Assembly: GCA_902584685.1 (NCBI GenBank)
Contig: CACIAP010000002.1
Coordinates: forward strand, 1 to 64,000
Direction: 5' to 3'
DNA length: 64,000 nucleotides
From: an uncultured Pelagibacteraceae bacterium
GTDB taxonomy: Bacteria > Pseudomonadota > Alphaproteobacteria > Pelagibacterales > Pelagibacteraceae
Shown here: one piece after another, positions 45,501 through 53,742 of the stretch
Layout: every line of letters begins with the position of its first letter
Position numbering within the stretch: the stretch's first letter is position 1
Translations under genes and position numbers: made by a program
The notes under the pieces: model-generated
Database searches by the model: none
The model's input: only the letters and a program-made list of their open reading frames with translations
What the model was told of the DNA's origin: nothing

Positions 45501-46685
45501 TTACTTTAATTTTTTTTTATGGAAATTTATAAATCTTTCAACATTGGATTTGTTAAAAGTTTTATTTTCTTCAAAAGAAACTTTTTTCATAGAGTAAGCA
45601 CTGCTTTTTGTAATTCTTGATTGAATTGTAACATTTCCTTTATAAAGTTTTAACTTAACACTTCCATTTACCTTATTTTTTTTAAGATCCACAATTTTTT
45701 GTAATTTAAATCTTTCTTTTGAGAACCAATAACCGTTATAAATTAATTCTGCATATCTTGGCATAATAGAATCTTTTTTATGCATAGTATCTTTATCTAG
45801 TGTCACAGACTCCATTGCTCTATGAGCAATTAAAAGTAATGTCCCACCTGGTGTTTCATAAACACCTCTTGATTTAATTCCGATAAATCTATTCTCAACT
45901 AGATCAACTCTTCCAACTCCATTTTTTCCACCGACCTGATTTAATTTATCCAAAAGTTTTTCTGGATTTAATTTTTTTCCATTAATACTAACTGGATCAC
46001 TGTTTTTGAAACCAATGGAAATATAACTAGGTTTATTAGGTGCCTTTTCAGGTGAAGTTGTTCTTTGAAAAATAAATTCAGGGGCTGAATTTTTTGGATT
46101 TTCTAAAACTTTACCTTCAGTAGATGTATGGAATAAATTGTCGTCTACTGAAAAAGGTGGCGCACCCTTTTTATCTTTTGGAATAGGAATGTTGTGTTTT
46201 TTGGCATAATTAATTAAATCAGTTCTTGATTTTAATTTCCAAATTCTCCAAGGAGCTATCACTTTTATTTTTGGGCCAAAGTAATGATATCCAAGTTCAA
46301 ATCTAACTTGGTCATTACCTTTTCCAGTTGATCCATGTGAAACAGCAAAGGCTTTAAACTTTTTAGCAACCTTAATTTGATCTTTTGCAATTAACGGTCT
46401 CGCAATTGATGTCCCAAGAAGGTAAACCCCTTCGTAAATTGCATGACTTCTAATCATTGGGAAGACATATTCTTTTACGAAAGTATTTTTTAAATTATTG
46501 ATTATTATTTTTTTAACACCAAGTTTTCTTGCATTTTTAATAATTTGCTTTTGGTCCATTTCTTGACCGATATCTGCAGTGTAAGCAATTACTTCGCTAT
46601 CATAATTTTCTTGTAACCATTTTAAAATTATCGATGTATCAAGCCCGCCTGAGTAGGCTAAAACAATTTTTTTGTTTTTTTTCAT
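45501..46685 (-). CDS. argG: Argininosuccinate synthase
   Basis: Condenses citrulline and aspartate in arginine synthesis. 394 residues. The PP-loop LAYSGGLDTSIILKWL is at residues 8-23. GTSIARPLIAK, VSHGSTGKGNDQVRFE and the late GVYETPGGTLLLIAHRAMES are standard. Four bases upstream of the photolyase-like gene and 8 bases downstream of the IalB-like gene, on one strand. Confidence 0.98.
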   Translation of the reverse strand: MKKNKKIVLAYSGGLDTSIILKWLQENYDSEVIAYTADIGQEMDQKQIIKNARKLGVKKIIINNLKNTFVKEYVFPMIRSHAIYEGVYLLGTSIARPLIAKDQIKVAKKFKAFAVSHGSTGKGNDQVRFELGYHYFGPKIKVIAPWRIWKLKSRTDLINYAKKHNIPIPKDKKGAPPFSVDDNLFHTSTEGKVLENPKNSAPEFIFQRTTSPEKAPNKPSYISIGFKNSDPVSINGKKLNPEKLLDKLNQVGGKNGVGRVDLVENRFIGIKSRGVYETPGGTLLLIAHRAMESVTLDKDTMHKKDSIMPRYAELIYNGYWFSKERFKLQKIVDLKKNKVNGSVKLKLYKGNVTIQSRITKSSAYSMKKVSFEENKTFNKSNVERFINFHKKKLK

Positions 46686-46693
46686 TTAAGATA

Positions 46694-47200
46694 TTAAGCG
46701 CAACTTTTTTTTGCAGTATTATAAGCCTTTGTGAAACCTATTAAAGAATAGTGGTCAATCGTTTGAGATCCAGATTGGTTATACCCCGTGATCATAATTC
46801 TTGATCCTTTTTTCATTACATTAACCATCTTTCGTTCTAAACCTGTGTCGCCTATCCAAGCAAAGTTTTCTTTTTTAACATCAAACTTAATTTTATTTTT
46901 TCCAGATTTAGCTGTAATTGAATTTTGAGTGTTATATTGGTAACCAGACGTAATACTTACTTCATCTTTAATTTTATCAGCTGGTCTGAAACTAATAAAT
47001 AATCTTGCTTCTCTTGGATTTTTTTTTGGTGATTGTAAAACTGGTTTCGATTGTGCAAAACATAGTTTTTTTGATCCATCAGTAACTACTATTGTTTCCC
47101 AATCTTTAAACTTACCAACTTTTTTAATCTCTTGAGCCGAGGCTTCAGAAACAATTAAAAGACAAAATAATAATACTGTGATTTTATTTATTAAGGACAT
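46694..47200 (-). CDS. Invasion-associated locus B (IalB) family periplasmic protein
   Basis: 168 residues. A signal peptide (about 1-22, ending SEASAQ) is followed by the IalB family pattern: FKDWETIVVTDGSKKLCFAQ, ARLFISFRPADKIKDEVSI, FAWIGDTGLERKMVNVMKKG, and the end AYNTAKKSCA. Two cysteines probably form a disulfide. Despite the name, the family is common in free-living alphaproteobacteria and of unclear function. Its start overlaps the aldo/keto reductase end by 10 bases. Confidence 0.87.
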   Translation of the reverse strand: MSLINKITVLLFCLLIVSEASAQEIKKVGKFKDWETIVVTDGSKKLCFAQSKPVLQSPKKNPREARLFISFRPADKIKDEVSITSGYQYNTQNSITAKSGKNKIKFDVKKENFAWIGDTGLERKMVNVMKKGSRIMITGYNQSGSQTIDHYSLIGFTKAYNTAKKSCA

Positions 47201-48231
47201 GGATTTGGATATATTTTTTGAATTTTATTAATTTCATTAATAATTTCATTATTTAATTTTACATTTACACTTTCTACATTTGTTTTCAACTGTTGCATAG
47301 TGGTAGCTCCAATTATTACACTTGTAACAAAAGGCTGTATTTCACAAAATTTTATGGACATTTGAGCAAAATCCAAATTAAATTTTTGAGAAATTTTGTA
47401 GTATTCTTCGATAGCTTTAATGCTATTTTCATTATTATAACGAGTAAAGTCTTTAAAAAGATCTATTCTTGAACCTTTTGGCATATTATTATTTCTATAT
47501 TTTCCTGTGAGGTAGCCAAAGGCTAATGGAGAATATGCCAGCAAACCACTTTGCTCCCTTACCGAGATTTCAGCAAGACCAACCTCATAGGTCCTATTGA
47601 GTAAGTTATAGGGATTTTGAACGGCCATCATCTTGGGTAAATTTTTTAACTTTGAAAGCTCAAGACATTTCGCTAAACCCCACGCAGTTTCGTTTGAAAG
47701 ACCCACATATCGAATTTTACCTGCATCCACGAATTTTTTTAAATTTTCTAAAATCTCTTCAAAAGCAATCCAATTTTTTTCATTTGAGTCGTGTTCGTAT
47801 CCTTGCTTACCAAAAAAATTAGTATTCCTTTCTGGCCAATGTAATTGATATAAATCGATATAATCAGTTTGCATTCTTTTTAAACTTTTCTCTAATGCCT
47901 CTGACATACTTTTTTTATCATAACTGCATCCACCACCTCTGATGTATTCTTTACTAGTAGGACCCGAAACCTTTGTAGCTAAAATGACTTTGTCTCTCTT
48001 TTTTGTTTTTTTGAACCACTCACCTATGATGTTTTCTGTCTCACCATAGGTTTCTTCTCTCATTGGTATTGCGTAGATTTCTGCTGTGTCCCAAAAATTT
48101 ACCCCATTATCAATTGCATAATCCATTTGCTCAAAACCATCTGCCTTTGAGTTTTGCTCTCCCCAAGTCATGGTTCCGAGACAAATTGTACTCACATCGA
48201 TGTTTGTACTGCCTAGTTTCTTATAATTCAT
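47191..48231 (-). CDS. Aldo/keto reductase (Tas-like)
   Basis: 346 residues, close to E. coli Tas. Active-site residues are found in FWDTAEIYAIP (Asp and Tyr), ILATKVSGP (Lys) and DLYQLHWPERN (His). The NADPH site includes MAVQNPYNLLNR and SVIIGATTMQQLKTN. First gene of the tas-ialB-argG-photolyase minus-strand run and divergent from the Bax-inhibitor gene across 65 bases. The substrate is unknown. Confidence 0.92.
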   Translation of the reverse strand: MNYKKLGSTNIDVSTICLGTMTWGEQNSKADGFEQMDYAIDNGVNFWDTAEIYAIPMREETYGETENIIGEWFKKTKKRDKVILATKVSGPTSKEYIRGGGCSYDKKSMSEALEKSLKRMQTDYIDLYQLHWPERNTNFFGKQGYEHDSNEKNWIAFEEILENLKKFVDAGKIRYVGLSNETAWGLAKCLELSKLKNLPKMMAVQNPYNLLNRTYEVGLAEISVREQSGLLAYSPLAFGYLTGKYRNNNMPKGSRIDLFKDFTRYNNENSIKAIEEYYKISQKFNLDFAQMSIKFCEIQPFVTSVIIGATTMQQLKTNVESVNVKLNNEIINEINKIQKIYPNPCP

Positions 48232-48262
48232 AAAAATATAACATTTTGGTACCTTTAGACCA

Positions 48263-48290
48263 TTGAAAAATTTTGTAAAATTAATATATT
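48263..48290 (+). promoter_or_regulatory. Candidate sigma70 promoter of the Bax-inhibitor-1 family gene
   Basis: TTGAAA (48263-48268), a 16-base spacer and TATATT (48285-48290) lie just upstream of ATG 48297. Only 6 bases separate the -10 element from the start codon and no purine-rich ribosome site is visible, predicting a leaderless mRNA. Chance matches are possible in this base composition. Confidence 0.45.
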
Positions 48291-48296
48291 CAAATC

Positions 48297-49049
48297 ATGG
48301 ATTTTAATAGACAAAATATTTTCCAAGCAACATCTGCAAAAACTGCAGTTTGGGATGCTGGTTTAAGAGCTTACATGTTGAAAGTGTATAACTACATGGC
48401 AACTGGAGTGCTTTTAACTGGAATAATTTCATTAATTTCATTTAAAATGTCTGTAGTTACAGATTCTGCAGGAACTATTGCTTCATTTACAAGTTTCGGT
48501 AATGCAATTTTCTTTTCAGGTTTAAAATGGGTAATTATGCTAGCACCTTTGGCAATAGTTTTTTATATGAGTTTTGGTATTAACAAAATGTCAGCAGCTA
48601 AAGCACAAACAGTTTTCTGGATATTTGCTTCTTTAATGGGATTATCATTATCATGGATACTTTTAGTTTACACAGGAGTAAGTGTTGCGAGAGTATTTTT
48701 TATTACATCAGCAACTTTTGGAGCTATGAGTATTTACGGTTACACAACTAAAAGAGACTTAACTAAGTTTGGTTCATTTTTAATGATGGGCTTGATAGGA
48801 ATTATAATTGCTTCACTAGTAAATATTTTTCTAAAATCTGCAATGATGTATTTTGTAATTTCAATTTTAGGTGTTTTAATTTTTGTTGGTCTAACTGCAT
48901 ATGACACACAAAAAATTAAAAATATGTATTCAGCATCAGATACAATCGAAATATCTGGCAAAAAAGCAATAATGGGTGCATTAACACTTTACTTAGACTT
49001 TATAAATCTATTCATTATGCTTCTAAGACTTTTTGGTCAAAGAAGATAA
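48297..49049 (+). CDS. Bax inhibitor-1 / YccA family membrane protein
   Basis: 250 residues with seven membrane helices. The family opening VWDAGLRAYMLKVYNYMATGVLLTG is preceded by a 15-residue cytoplasmic tail. The later GLTAYDTQKIKNMY and GALTLYLDFINLFIMLLRLFG are hallmark segments, with the di-aspartyl pH-sensor region in them. E. coli relatives regulate FtsH and membrane protein quality; BsYetJ is a calcium leak channel. Its end meets the convergent DUF2794 gene without a gap. Confidence 0.95.
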   Translation: MDFNRQNIFQATSAKTAVWDAGLRAYMLKVYNYMATGVLLTGIISLISFKMSVVTDSAGTIASFTSFGNAIFFSGLKWVIMLAPLAIVFYMSFGINKMSAAKAQTVFWIFASLMGLSLSWILLVYTGVSVARVFFITSATFGAMSIYGYTTKRDLTKFGSFLMMGLIGIIIASLVNIFLKSAMMYFVISILGVLIFVGLTAYDTQKIKNMYSASDTIEISGKKAIMGALTLYLDFINLFIMLLRLFGQRR

Positions 49050-49388
49050 TTAAAGTTTTTTCCAATTTATTTTATTAATCAAATTTTCAAGGTCGTCTGA
49101 GTTTTTTAATATACGGCCCCTACTATCAGTAATACAATACTTTAAGTTTTTGCTATTTGGTTTGAAATTTTTACAAATATTATAGATTGCGTTTTCAGCA
49201 GCATTTTTAAAAACACTAAAACTCACTTGTTTGTTTGAAATATTAAGACCATAATCTTTCCAAGAACCGTTTGAGACCATTTTTGCATATAAATTTAAAA
49301 TAATCTTAAGCTCTTTTTTTTCAAAAAAAAATTTCTCTTCGTATTTTTTAATTGAGTTATTAATAACTAATTTTAAATTTCTATTCAT
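49050..49388 (-). CDS. DUF2794 family protein
   Basis: A 112-residue alphaproteobacterial protein. The family core is recognisable: FEKKELKIILNLYAKMVSNG (given as region about 23-42), SWKDYGLN, VSFSVFKNAAENAIYNICK and the closing SRGRILKNSDDLENLI. Function unknown. It overlaps yciB by 8 bases and is co-transcribed with it. An iron or DNA-binding role cannot be judged from sequence alone. Confidence 0.82.
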   Translation of the reverse strand: MNRNLKLVINNSIKKYEEKFFFEKKELKIILNLYAKMVSNGSWKDYGLNISNKQVSFSVFKNAAENAIYNICKNFKPNSKNLKYCITDSRGRILKNSDDLENLINKINWKKL

Positions 49389-49932
49389 TTTGTGAATATT
49401 TCTTAATTAATGGAATTTGAAAAGCCGTAAAGATAAAAGTAATTGGTAGCATACCCCAAACTTTAAAATTTACCCAGAATTCCTCAGTCTGTGTCCGCCA
49501 TACAAGTTCATTCAAAATGGCTAATGCGAAAAAAAACCATATCCATCTAAAATTTAGAATATTCCATCCCTCGTCATTTAAAGGTAATGATTTTCCCAAA
49601 ATTAATTTTAGAAGAGGCTCTTTGGTGAAATATTTTCCAAAAAAAAGTGATAAGCCAAACAAAATATTAATTATTGTTGGTTTCATGTAAATAAAAATTG
49701 GGTTGTTGAAGTAGATAGTTAATCCTCCAAAAAGGGTAATAAGAATACCACCTGTAAGAGGCACCATAGGAATTTTTTTTTCAAAAAACCAAACAATCAA
49801 AATAGAAATTATTGTCGCAACTATAAGAGGCGGTATAGCTACTTGAAGGTCTTTTCCAGAATTATAGTAAAAGTAAAAAAAAATTACTAATGGACCAAAG
49901 TCCGTTAAAAATTTTATTAGTGACTTATTCAC
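49381..49932 (-). CDS. yciB: Inner-membrane protein YciB (septation protein A / IspZ family)
   Basis: 183 residues with five or six membrane helices. The start LIKFLTDFGPLVIFFYFYY, the middle VPLTGGILITLFGGLTIYF, KPTIINILFGLSLFFGKYF and LNLRW-like ILNFRWIWFFFALAILNELVW are family hallmarks. YciB proteins affect cell-envelope integrity and division. It precedes DUF2794 and diverges from hspQ across 78 bases. Confidence 0.93.
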   Translation of the reverse strand: MNKSLIKFLTDFGPLVIFFYFYYNSGKDLQVAIPPLIVATIISILIVWFFEKKIPMVPLTGGILITLFGGLTIYFNNPIFIYMKPTIINILFGLSLFFGKYFTKEPLLKLILGKSLPLNDEGWNILNFRWIWFFFALAILNELVWRTQTEEFWVNFKVWGMLPITFIFTAFQIPLIKKYSQNE

Positions 49933-49974
49933 AACTTAATATTATCAGATTTACAAACTTTTAATAATTTTTTT

Positions 49975-50002
49975 ATTGATTTTTTATCCCAAATACCCAT
50001 AT
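49975..50002 (+). promoter_or_regulatory. Candidate heat-shock (RpoH-type) promoter of hspQ
   Basis: ATTGAT (49975-49980), a 15-base spacer and CCCATAT (49996-50002) resemble the sigma32 pattern, with an exact CCCATNT -10 and a degenerate -35. The GTG start at 50011 is 8 bases after the -10 element and lacks a ribosome-binding purine run. The gene product is itself a heat-shock protein family member, which supports the reading. Confidence 0.48.
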
Positions 50003-50010
50003 TATTTAAT

Positions 50011-50331
50011 GTGAGCGTTCAAAAAGCAAAATTTTCAATCGGTGATGTTGTAAAGCACAAGCACTTTGATTTTAGAGGTGTTATTTACGATGTAGACTTC
50101 GAGTTTAATAATTCTGAAGAATGGTATGAGTCTATACCCAAAAATGTAAGACCTAGAAAAGACCAACCATTTTATCACCTCTTAGCTGAAAATGAGGATG
50201 TGACTTATGAGGCATATGTTTCTGAACAAAATCTTCTTAAAGACGATTCAAAAGAACCAATTAAACATCCATTAATTAATGAGATATTTTCTGGAAAAAA
50301 AGGCTCTTCATACTTCAAACAGTCAAATTAA
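50011..50331 (+). CDS. hspQ: Heat shock protein HspQ (YccV-like)
   Basis: A 106-residue HspQ/YccV domain protein. AKFSIGDVVKHKHFDFRGVI, YDVDFEFNNSEEWYES, DQPFYHLLAENEDVTYEAYV and SEQNLL match in order. HspQ was described in E. coli as a hemimethylated-DNA-binding factor and a Lon activator. The start codon is GTG. It stands alone between yciB (divergent) and the ccm leader. Confidence 0.93.
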   Translation: MSVQKAKFSIGDVVKHKHFDFRGVIYDVDFEFNNSEEWYESIPKNVRPRKDQPFYHLLAENEDVTYEAYVSEQNLLKDDSKEPIKHPLINEIFSGKKGSSYFKQSN

Positions 50332-50370
50332 TTAGCAGGGTCATCATTTAAACACAATTCTCTCAAATCT

Positions 50371-50389
50371 TAGACATACCTTTTGTCTA
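50371..50389. repeat. Small hairpin upstream of ccmC
   Basis: TAGACA (50371-50376) and TGTCTA (50384-50389) form a perfect 6-base-pair stem with a 7-base loop. It precedes a larger inverted repeat in the same 162-base gap between hspQ and ccmC. Alone it would be unremarkable. Confidence 0.5.
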
Positions 50390-50399
50390 GTTTATAACC

Positions 50400-50457
50400 A
50401 CTGATCAAGGATGTTAAATATTTCCCAACATTATCTCCCTCAACGTTCTTGATCAGT
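50400..50457. repeat. 16-bp imperfect inverted repeat in the hspQ-ccmC gap (possible structured leader or sRNA)
   Basis: The arms 50400-50415 and 50442-50457 pair over 16 positions. Fourteen are Watson-Crick and two are G-T, which would still pair in RNA. The outer ten bases (ACTGATCAAG / CTTGATCAGT) are perfect. The loop is 26 bases. The 3' arm is followed by TAATTTCTTTATAA rather than a clean T run, so it is a poor intrinsic terminator. It ends 36 bases before ccmC. Confidence 0.65.
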
Positions 50458-50493
50458 TAATTTCTTTATAATAAAATCCTTAAAATTATACAA

Positions 50494-51201
50494 ATGTTGA
50501 ACAAAATTTTTGAAATACTAAAAATGATTTCGCTTTCGAAATTAACGAGAATTATCGTATTCTCACTTTTCGTAATTTGTCTTACATTAGGTCTTTTGGA
50601 ATCTTTATTTCTATCACCAGAAGATTATATTCAAAGTGATGCAGTGAGAATTATGTATGTTCATGTTCCGGCAGCATGGATTTCTTTAGGAATATTCTCA
50701 TTCATAGCTTTACTATCATTAGGTATTTTTATTTTTAAAAATAAAAATTTTGCAATCATTGCGAAAAGTTTTGCACCATCAGGTTTAGTTTTTAACCTCA
50801 TTGCTTTAGTGACTGGATCTATTTGGGGCAAACCAACTTGGGGAACATGGTGGGCTTGGGACCCTAGAATTACTTCAATGTTGGTGCTATTTTTGTTTTA
50901 TATCCTTTATATCGCATCGTGGAGATTATTTGAAAATGATAAAGCTGCAAAAATTTCGAGTTTAGTAGCAATTACGGGTTTTGTGAATGTACCTGTAATC
51001 AAATTTTCCGTAGATTGGTGGGCGAGTCTTCATCAACCGTCTTCAGTCAAAATTCTTTCCGAAACTACAATTCATTCATCGATGTTGACACCATTATTAT
51101 TAATGACTGCGGCATTTGCACTATTCTCAATATTAATTTTTTTAATGAAATATAATATAGAATTGATAAAGATTAAGACAAAAGGATTAGATAGATTGTG
51201 A
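50494..51201 (+). CDS. ccmC: Cytochrome c maturation protein CcmC (heme handling)
   Basis: 235-residue inner-membrane protein with six helices that loads heme onto CcmE. The tryptophan-rich WWD motif is WGTWWAWDPRITS (about 110-122). The flanking heme-ligand His residues are in MYVHVPAAW and SLHQPSS. First ccm gene here; the transporter genes ccmA and ccmB are not in the window. ccmD overlaps its end by 4 bases. Confidence 0.96.
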   Translation: MLNKIFEILKMISLSKLTRIIVFSLFVICLTLGLLESLFLSPEDYIQSDAVRIMYVHVPAAWISLGIFSFIALLSLGIFIFKNKNFAIIAKSFAPSGLVFNLIALVTGSIWGKPTWGTWWAWDPRITSMLVLFLFYILYIASWRLFENDKAAKISSLVAITGFVNVPVIKFSVDWWASLHQPSSVKILSETTIHSSMLTPLLLMTAAFALFSILIFLMKYNIELIKIKTKGLDRL

Positions 51202-51428
51202 TTAACTTATTAATAATGAATGGTTACGGATTGTTTGTGTGGTCGGCGTTTGTATTTACGCTAATCAACTTCTTTGCACTATATATAATAATCAATCGAC
51301 AATTAATAAAAGAAAACAAAAAATTTGAACTAAAATTTAATCATTTAGAAAAAATTAAATACACAGAGGCATACAAACAAAAAACTAACCAGGTATTAGT
51401 TTCAAGTAACGCTGCACAAAAAATCTAA
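51198..51428 (+). CDS. ccmD: Cytochrome c maturation protein CcmD
   Basis: A small single-helix protein (76 residues from GTG at 51198, or 70 from ATG at 51216). CcmD stabilises the CcmABC-CcmE complex. MNGYGLFVWSAFVFTLINFF is the typical N-terminal helix with the conserved Tyr. A charged cytoplasmic tail follows. Placement between ccmC and ccmE confirms the call. Either start is plausible; the GTG overlaps the ccmC stop. Confidence 0.88.
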   Translation: MINLLIMNGYGLFVWSAFVFTLINFFALYIIINRQLIKENKKFELKFNHLEKIKYTEAYKQKTNQVLVSSNAAQKI

Positions 51429-51437
51429 TTTAAACTA

Positions 51438-51854
51438 ATGTACAGCAAAAAAGTTAAGTTTAGATTTTTATTTATTTTTGTATTTTTAACATTAATAGCA
51501 CTCACAACCTTCACAGTTTTAAAAGTTTTGAAAGATAATGTCGTATATTTTAAATCTCCAAGTGAAATTAATCTATTGACAGAAATTTCAAGCAAAAAAA
51601 TTAGAGTCGGAGGCATGGTAAAAAAAGATTCAGTAATAATGAATAATAATAAAATTAATTTCATAATTACTGATTTTAAAAACGAGTTATATGTAACTTT
51701 TTCTGGGACAGTTCCAAATTTGTTTGAAGAAGAAAAAGGAGTTGTTGCAGAAGGATTTCTTAATGATAAAAAATTTCTGGTAGCAGATAAAATTTTGGCT
51801 AAGCATGATGAAAATTATATGCCACCAGAGGTTAAAAAATCTTTAGGAGAATAA
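51438..51854 (+). CDS. ccmE: Cytochrome c-type biogenesis heme chaperone CcmE
   Basis: Periplasmic heme chaperone anchored by one N-terminal helix (about 7-30). 138 residues with a beta-barrel (OB-fold) domain: [12 protein letters not shown] and [21 protein letters not shown]. The covalent heme ligand is His123 in [13 protein letters not shown]. Located 9 bases after ccmD and one base before ccmF. Confidence 0.96.
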   Translation: MYSKKVKFRFLFIFVFLTLIALTTFTVLKVLKDNVVYFKSPSEINLLTEISSKKIRVGGMVKKDSVIMNNNKINFIITDFKNELYVTFSGTVPNLFEEEKGVVAEGFLNDKKFLVADKILAKHDENYMPPEVKKSLGE

Positions 51855-51855
51855 A

Positions 51856-53742
51856 TTGATTATTTCACAATTAGGATATTATTCATTAATTTTTGGCTTG
51901 TTGACATCAATATTTATTTTTTTTAATTCCTCAGTTCAATTAAAAAAAAACAACCCAATTATTTCTGATAAAATAACTGGCTTAATTGGTTTTCAGTTTT
52001 TTTTTGTTTTTATCTCTTTTATTTCTTTAATTTATTCTTTTGTAATCTCAGATTTTAGCAACGAGACAGTTTATAACAACTCTCACACGACAAAACCTCT
52101 GTTTTATAAAATTACAGGGACCTGGGGAAATCATGAAGGTAGTTTACTTTTATGGTTATTAGTTCTAAGTGGAGTGTTGTTAGGATTCATTTTTAAATCT
52201 AAAAATGAACCAAGTAATTACAGACTGTTAACTACATTATTGCATCAAATTATTGTAATCGGTTTTTTTGTCTTTGTTTTGAAAACATCAAATCCTTTTA
52301 ATGAAATTTTTCCAGTTCAAACAGAAGGGCTTGGACTTAATCCTATATTACAAGATCCAGCATTAGGTATTCATCCTCCAATTTTATATTTAGGTTATGT
52401 TGGAACATCGATAATCTTTTCAGCTGCATTAGCTTCAATGATTTCAAATTATTTAAACAAAAGCTGGGCTAAAAATATAAAGTTTTGGATTTTATTTTCT
52501 TGGATATTTCTAACAGGCGGAATTTTATTAGGCTCGGTTTGGGCGTATTATGAACTTGGCTGGGGTGGATTTTGGTTTTGGGACCCGGTTGAAAACGTAT
52601 CTTTAATGCCATGGTTAAGTTTAACTGCATTGCTTCACTGCATTGTAACTTTAGAAAAAAGAGAGCTTTTCAAAAAATGGACAATTGTTTTATGTATAAT
52701 TACATTTGCATTAAGTATGGTTGGAACTTTTTTGGTAAGATCTGGAATTCTAAATTCGGTCCATACTTTTGCGAATGATCCATCTAGAGGAATTTATATA
52801 TTAACATTTTTATTGGTTTTAGTTTTATTATCATTTGTAATATTTGTAATTTATGAAAATAAAAACTTTACTCAAGAGAGTGAAATTTTTACATTAAGCA
52901 AAGAAACTGCAGTTTTAATTAATAATTGGTTTATATTATATTTCTTAAGTGTTGTTTTAATTGGTACGATTTACCCAATATTTCTTGACGTAATATTAGA
53001 TGAGCAAATTTCGGTGGGGCCACCATTTTATAATAAGCTCATTTTACCTTTCCTAATTCCATTCGTTCTTTTTATGTCTATTGGTCCTAGCATGAAATGG
53101 ATTAAAACAAACTTTAAGATTGGAATTAAAAGCTTTTTTGTAATCATATTTACACTGATTTTATCTTCCTTTACTATTTATTTTGTCGGAGAAAAAAATA
53201 TATTCATTCTTTTATTGTTTATTGGGTTTTTTTATTTGCTTCTCAAAAGTTTAGATCAATTAAGAGAAAAAACAAAAAATTTTGCACAAATATTTTCACA
53301 TACTGGATTTTCATTACTTTTAATATCAATATTATTAAACAGTTTTTCTTCAAAAGAGATCATTAAGAATATTCAGGTTGGGGAGAGTTTTACTCTAAAA
53401 AATGAAAAGATAATTTTTAAAAAAATTGCAATAGAAAAAGAAAAAAATTATGAGTCAATTGTTGGTTTTTTTGAAATACTTGACGACAAAAATAGAATTA
53501 TTAATCTTCAACCCGAGATACGAATTTATAATGAACCAGAAATAGCTACTAGTGAAGCATCAATAAAAACAACATTATTTAAAGACAGATTTATTACAAT
53601 TAACATAATTAAAGATCAAAATTTTTTTAACGTAAGATATCAACATAAGCCTTTTATGATTTGGATCTGGATTTCAACTTTAATAATTATGCTGGGAGGG
53701 ATGTTTGCAATTTTTAGAAAAAATAAAGAAGTCAATATTTAG
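51856..53742 (+). CDS. ccmF: Cytochrome c heme lyase subunit CcmF
   Basis: A 628-residue polytopic membrane protein attaching heme to apocytochrome c. TGTWGNHEGSLLLWLLVLS, GIHPPILYLGYVG, and the WWD motif GWGGFWFWDPVENVSLMPWL are diagnostic, followed by GTFLVRSGILNSVHTFA. The start codon is TTG, one base after the ccmE stop. The 3' end overlaps ccmG by 38 bases. Confidence 0.96.
   Translation: MIISQLGYYSLIFGLLTSIFIFFNSSVQLKKNNPIISDKITGLIGFQFFFVFISFISLIYSFVISDFSNETVYNNSHTTKPLFYKITGTWGNHEGSLLLWLLVLSGVLLGFIFKSKNEPSNYRLLTTLLHQIIVIGFFVFVLKTSNPFNEIFPVQTEGLGLNPILQDPALGIHPPILYLGYVGTSIIFSAALASMISNYLNKSWAKNIKFWILFSWIFLTGGILLGSVWAYYELGWGGFWFWDPVENVSLMPWLSLTALLHCIVTLEKRELFKKWTIVLCIITFALSMVGTFLVRSGILNSVHTFANDPSRGIYILTFLLVLVLLSFVIFVIYENKNFTQESEIFTLSKETAVLINNWFILYFLSVVLIGTIYPIFLDVILDEQISVGPPFYNKLILPFLIPFVLFMSIGPSMKWIKTNFKIGIKSFFVIIFTLILSSFTIYFVGEKNIFILLLFIGFFYLLLKSLDQLREKTKNFAQIFSHTGFSLLLISILLNSFSSKEIIKNIQVGESFTLKNEKIIFKKIAIEKEKNYESIVGFFEILDDKNRIINLQPEIRIYNEPEIATSEASIKTTLFKDRFITINIIKDQNFFNVRYQHKPFMIWIWISTLIIMLGGMFAIFRKNKEVNI

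Noticed and set aside
50442..50475. The 16-bp inverted repeat as the hspQ terminator
   Set aside because: The loop is 26 bases and the 3' arm is followed by mixed A/T rather than a T run.
50332..50493. The ccm leader structure as SRP RNA, 6S RNA or tmRNA
   Set aside because: It lacks the SRP GNRA-loop core motif, the long 6S double stem with central bubble, and any tRNA-like ends.
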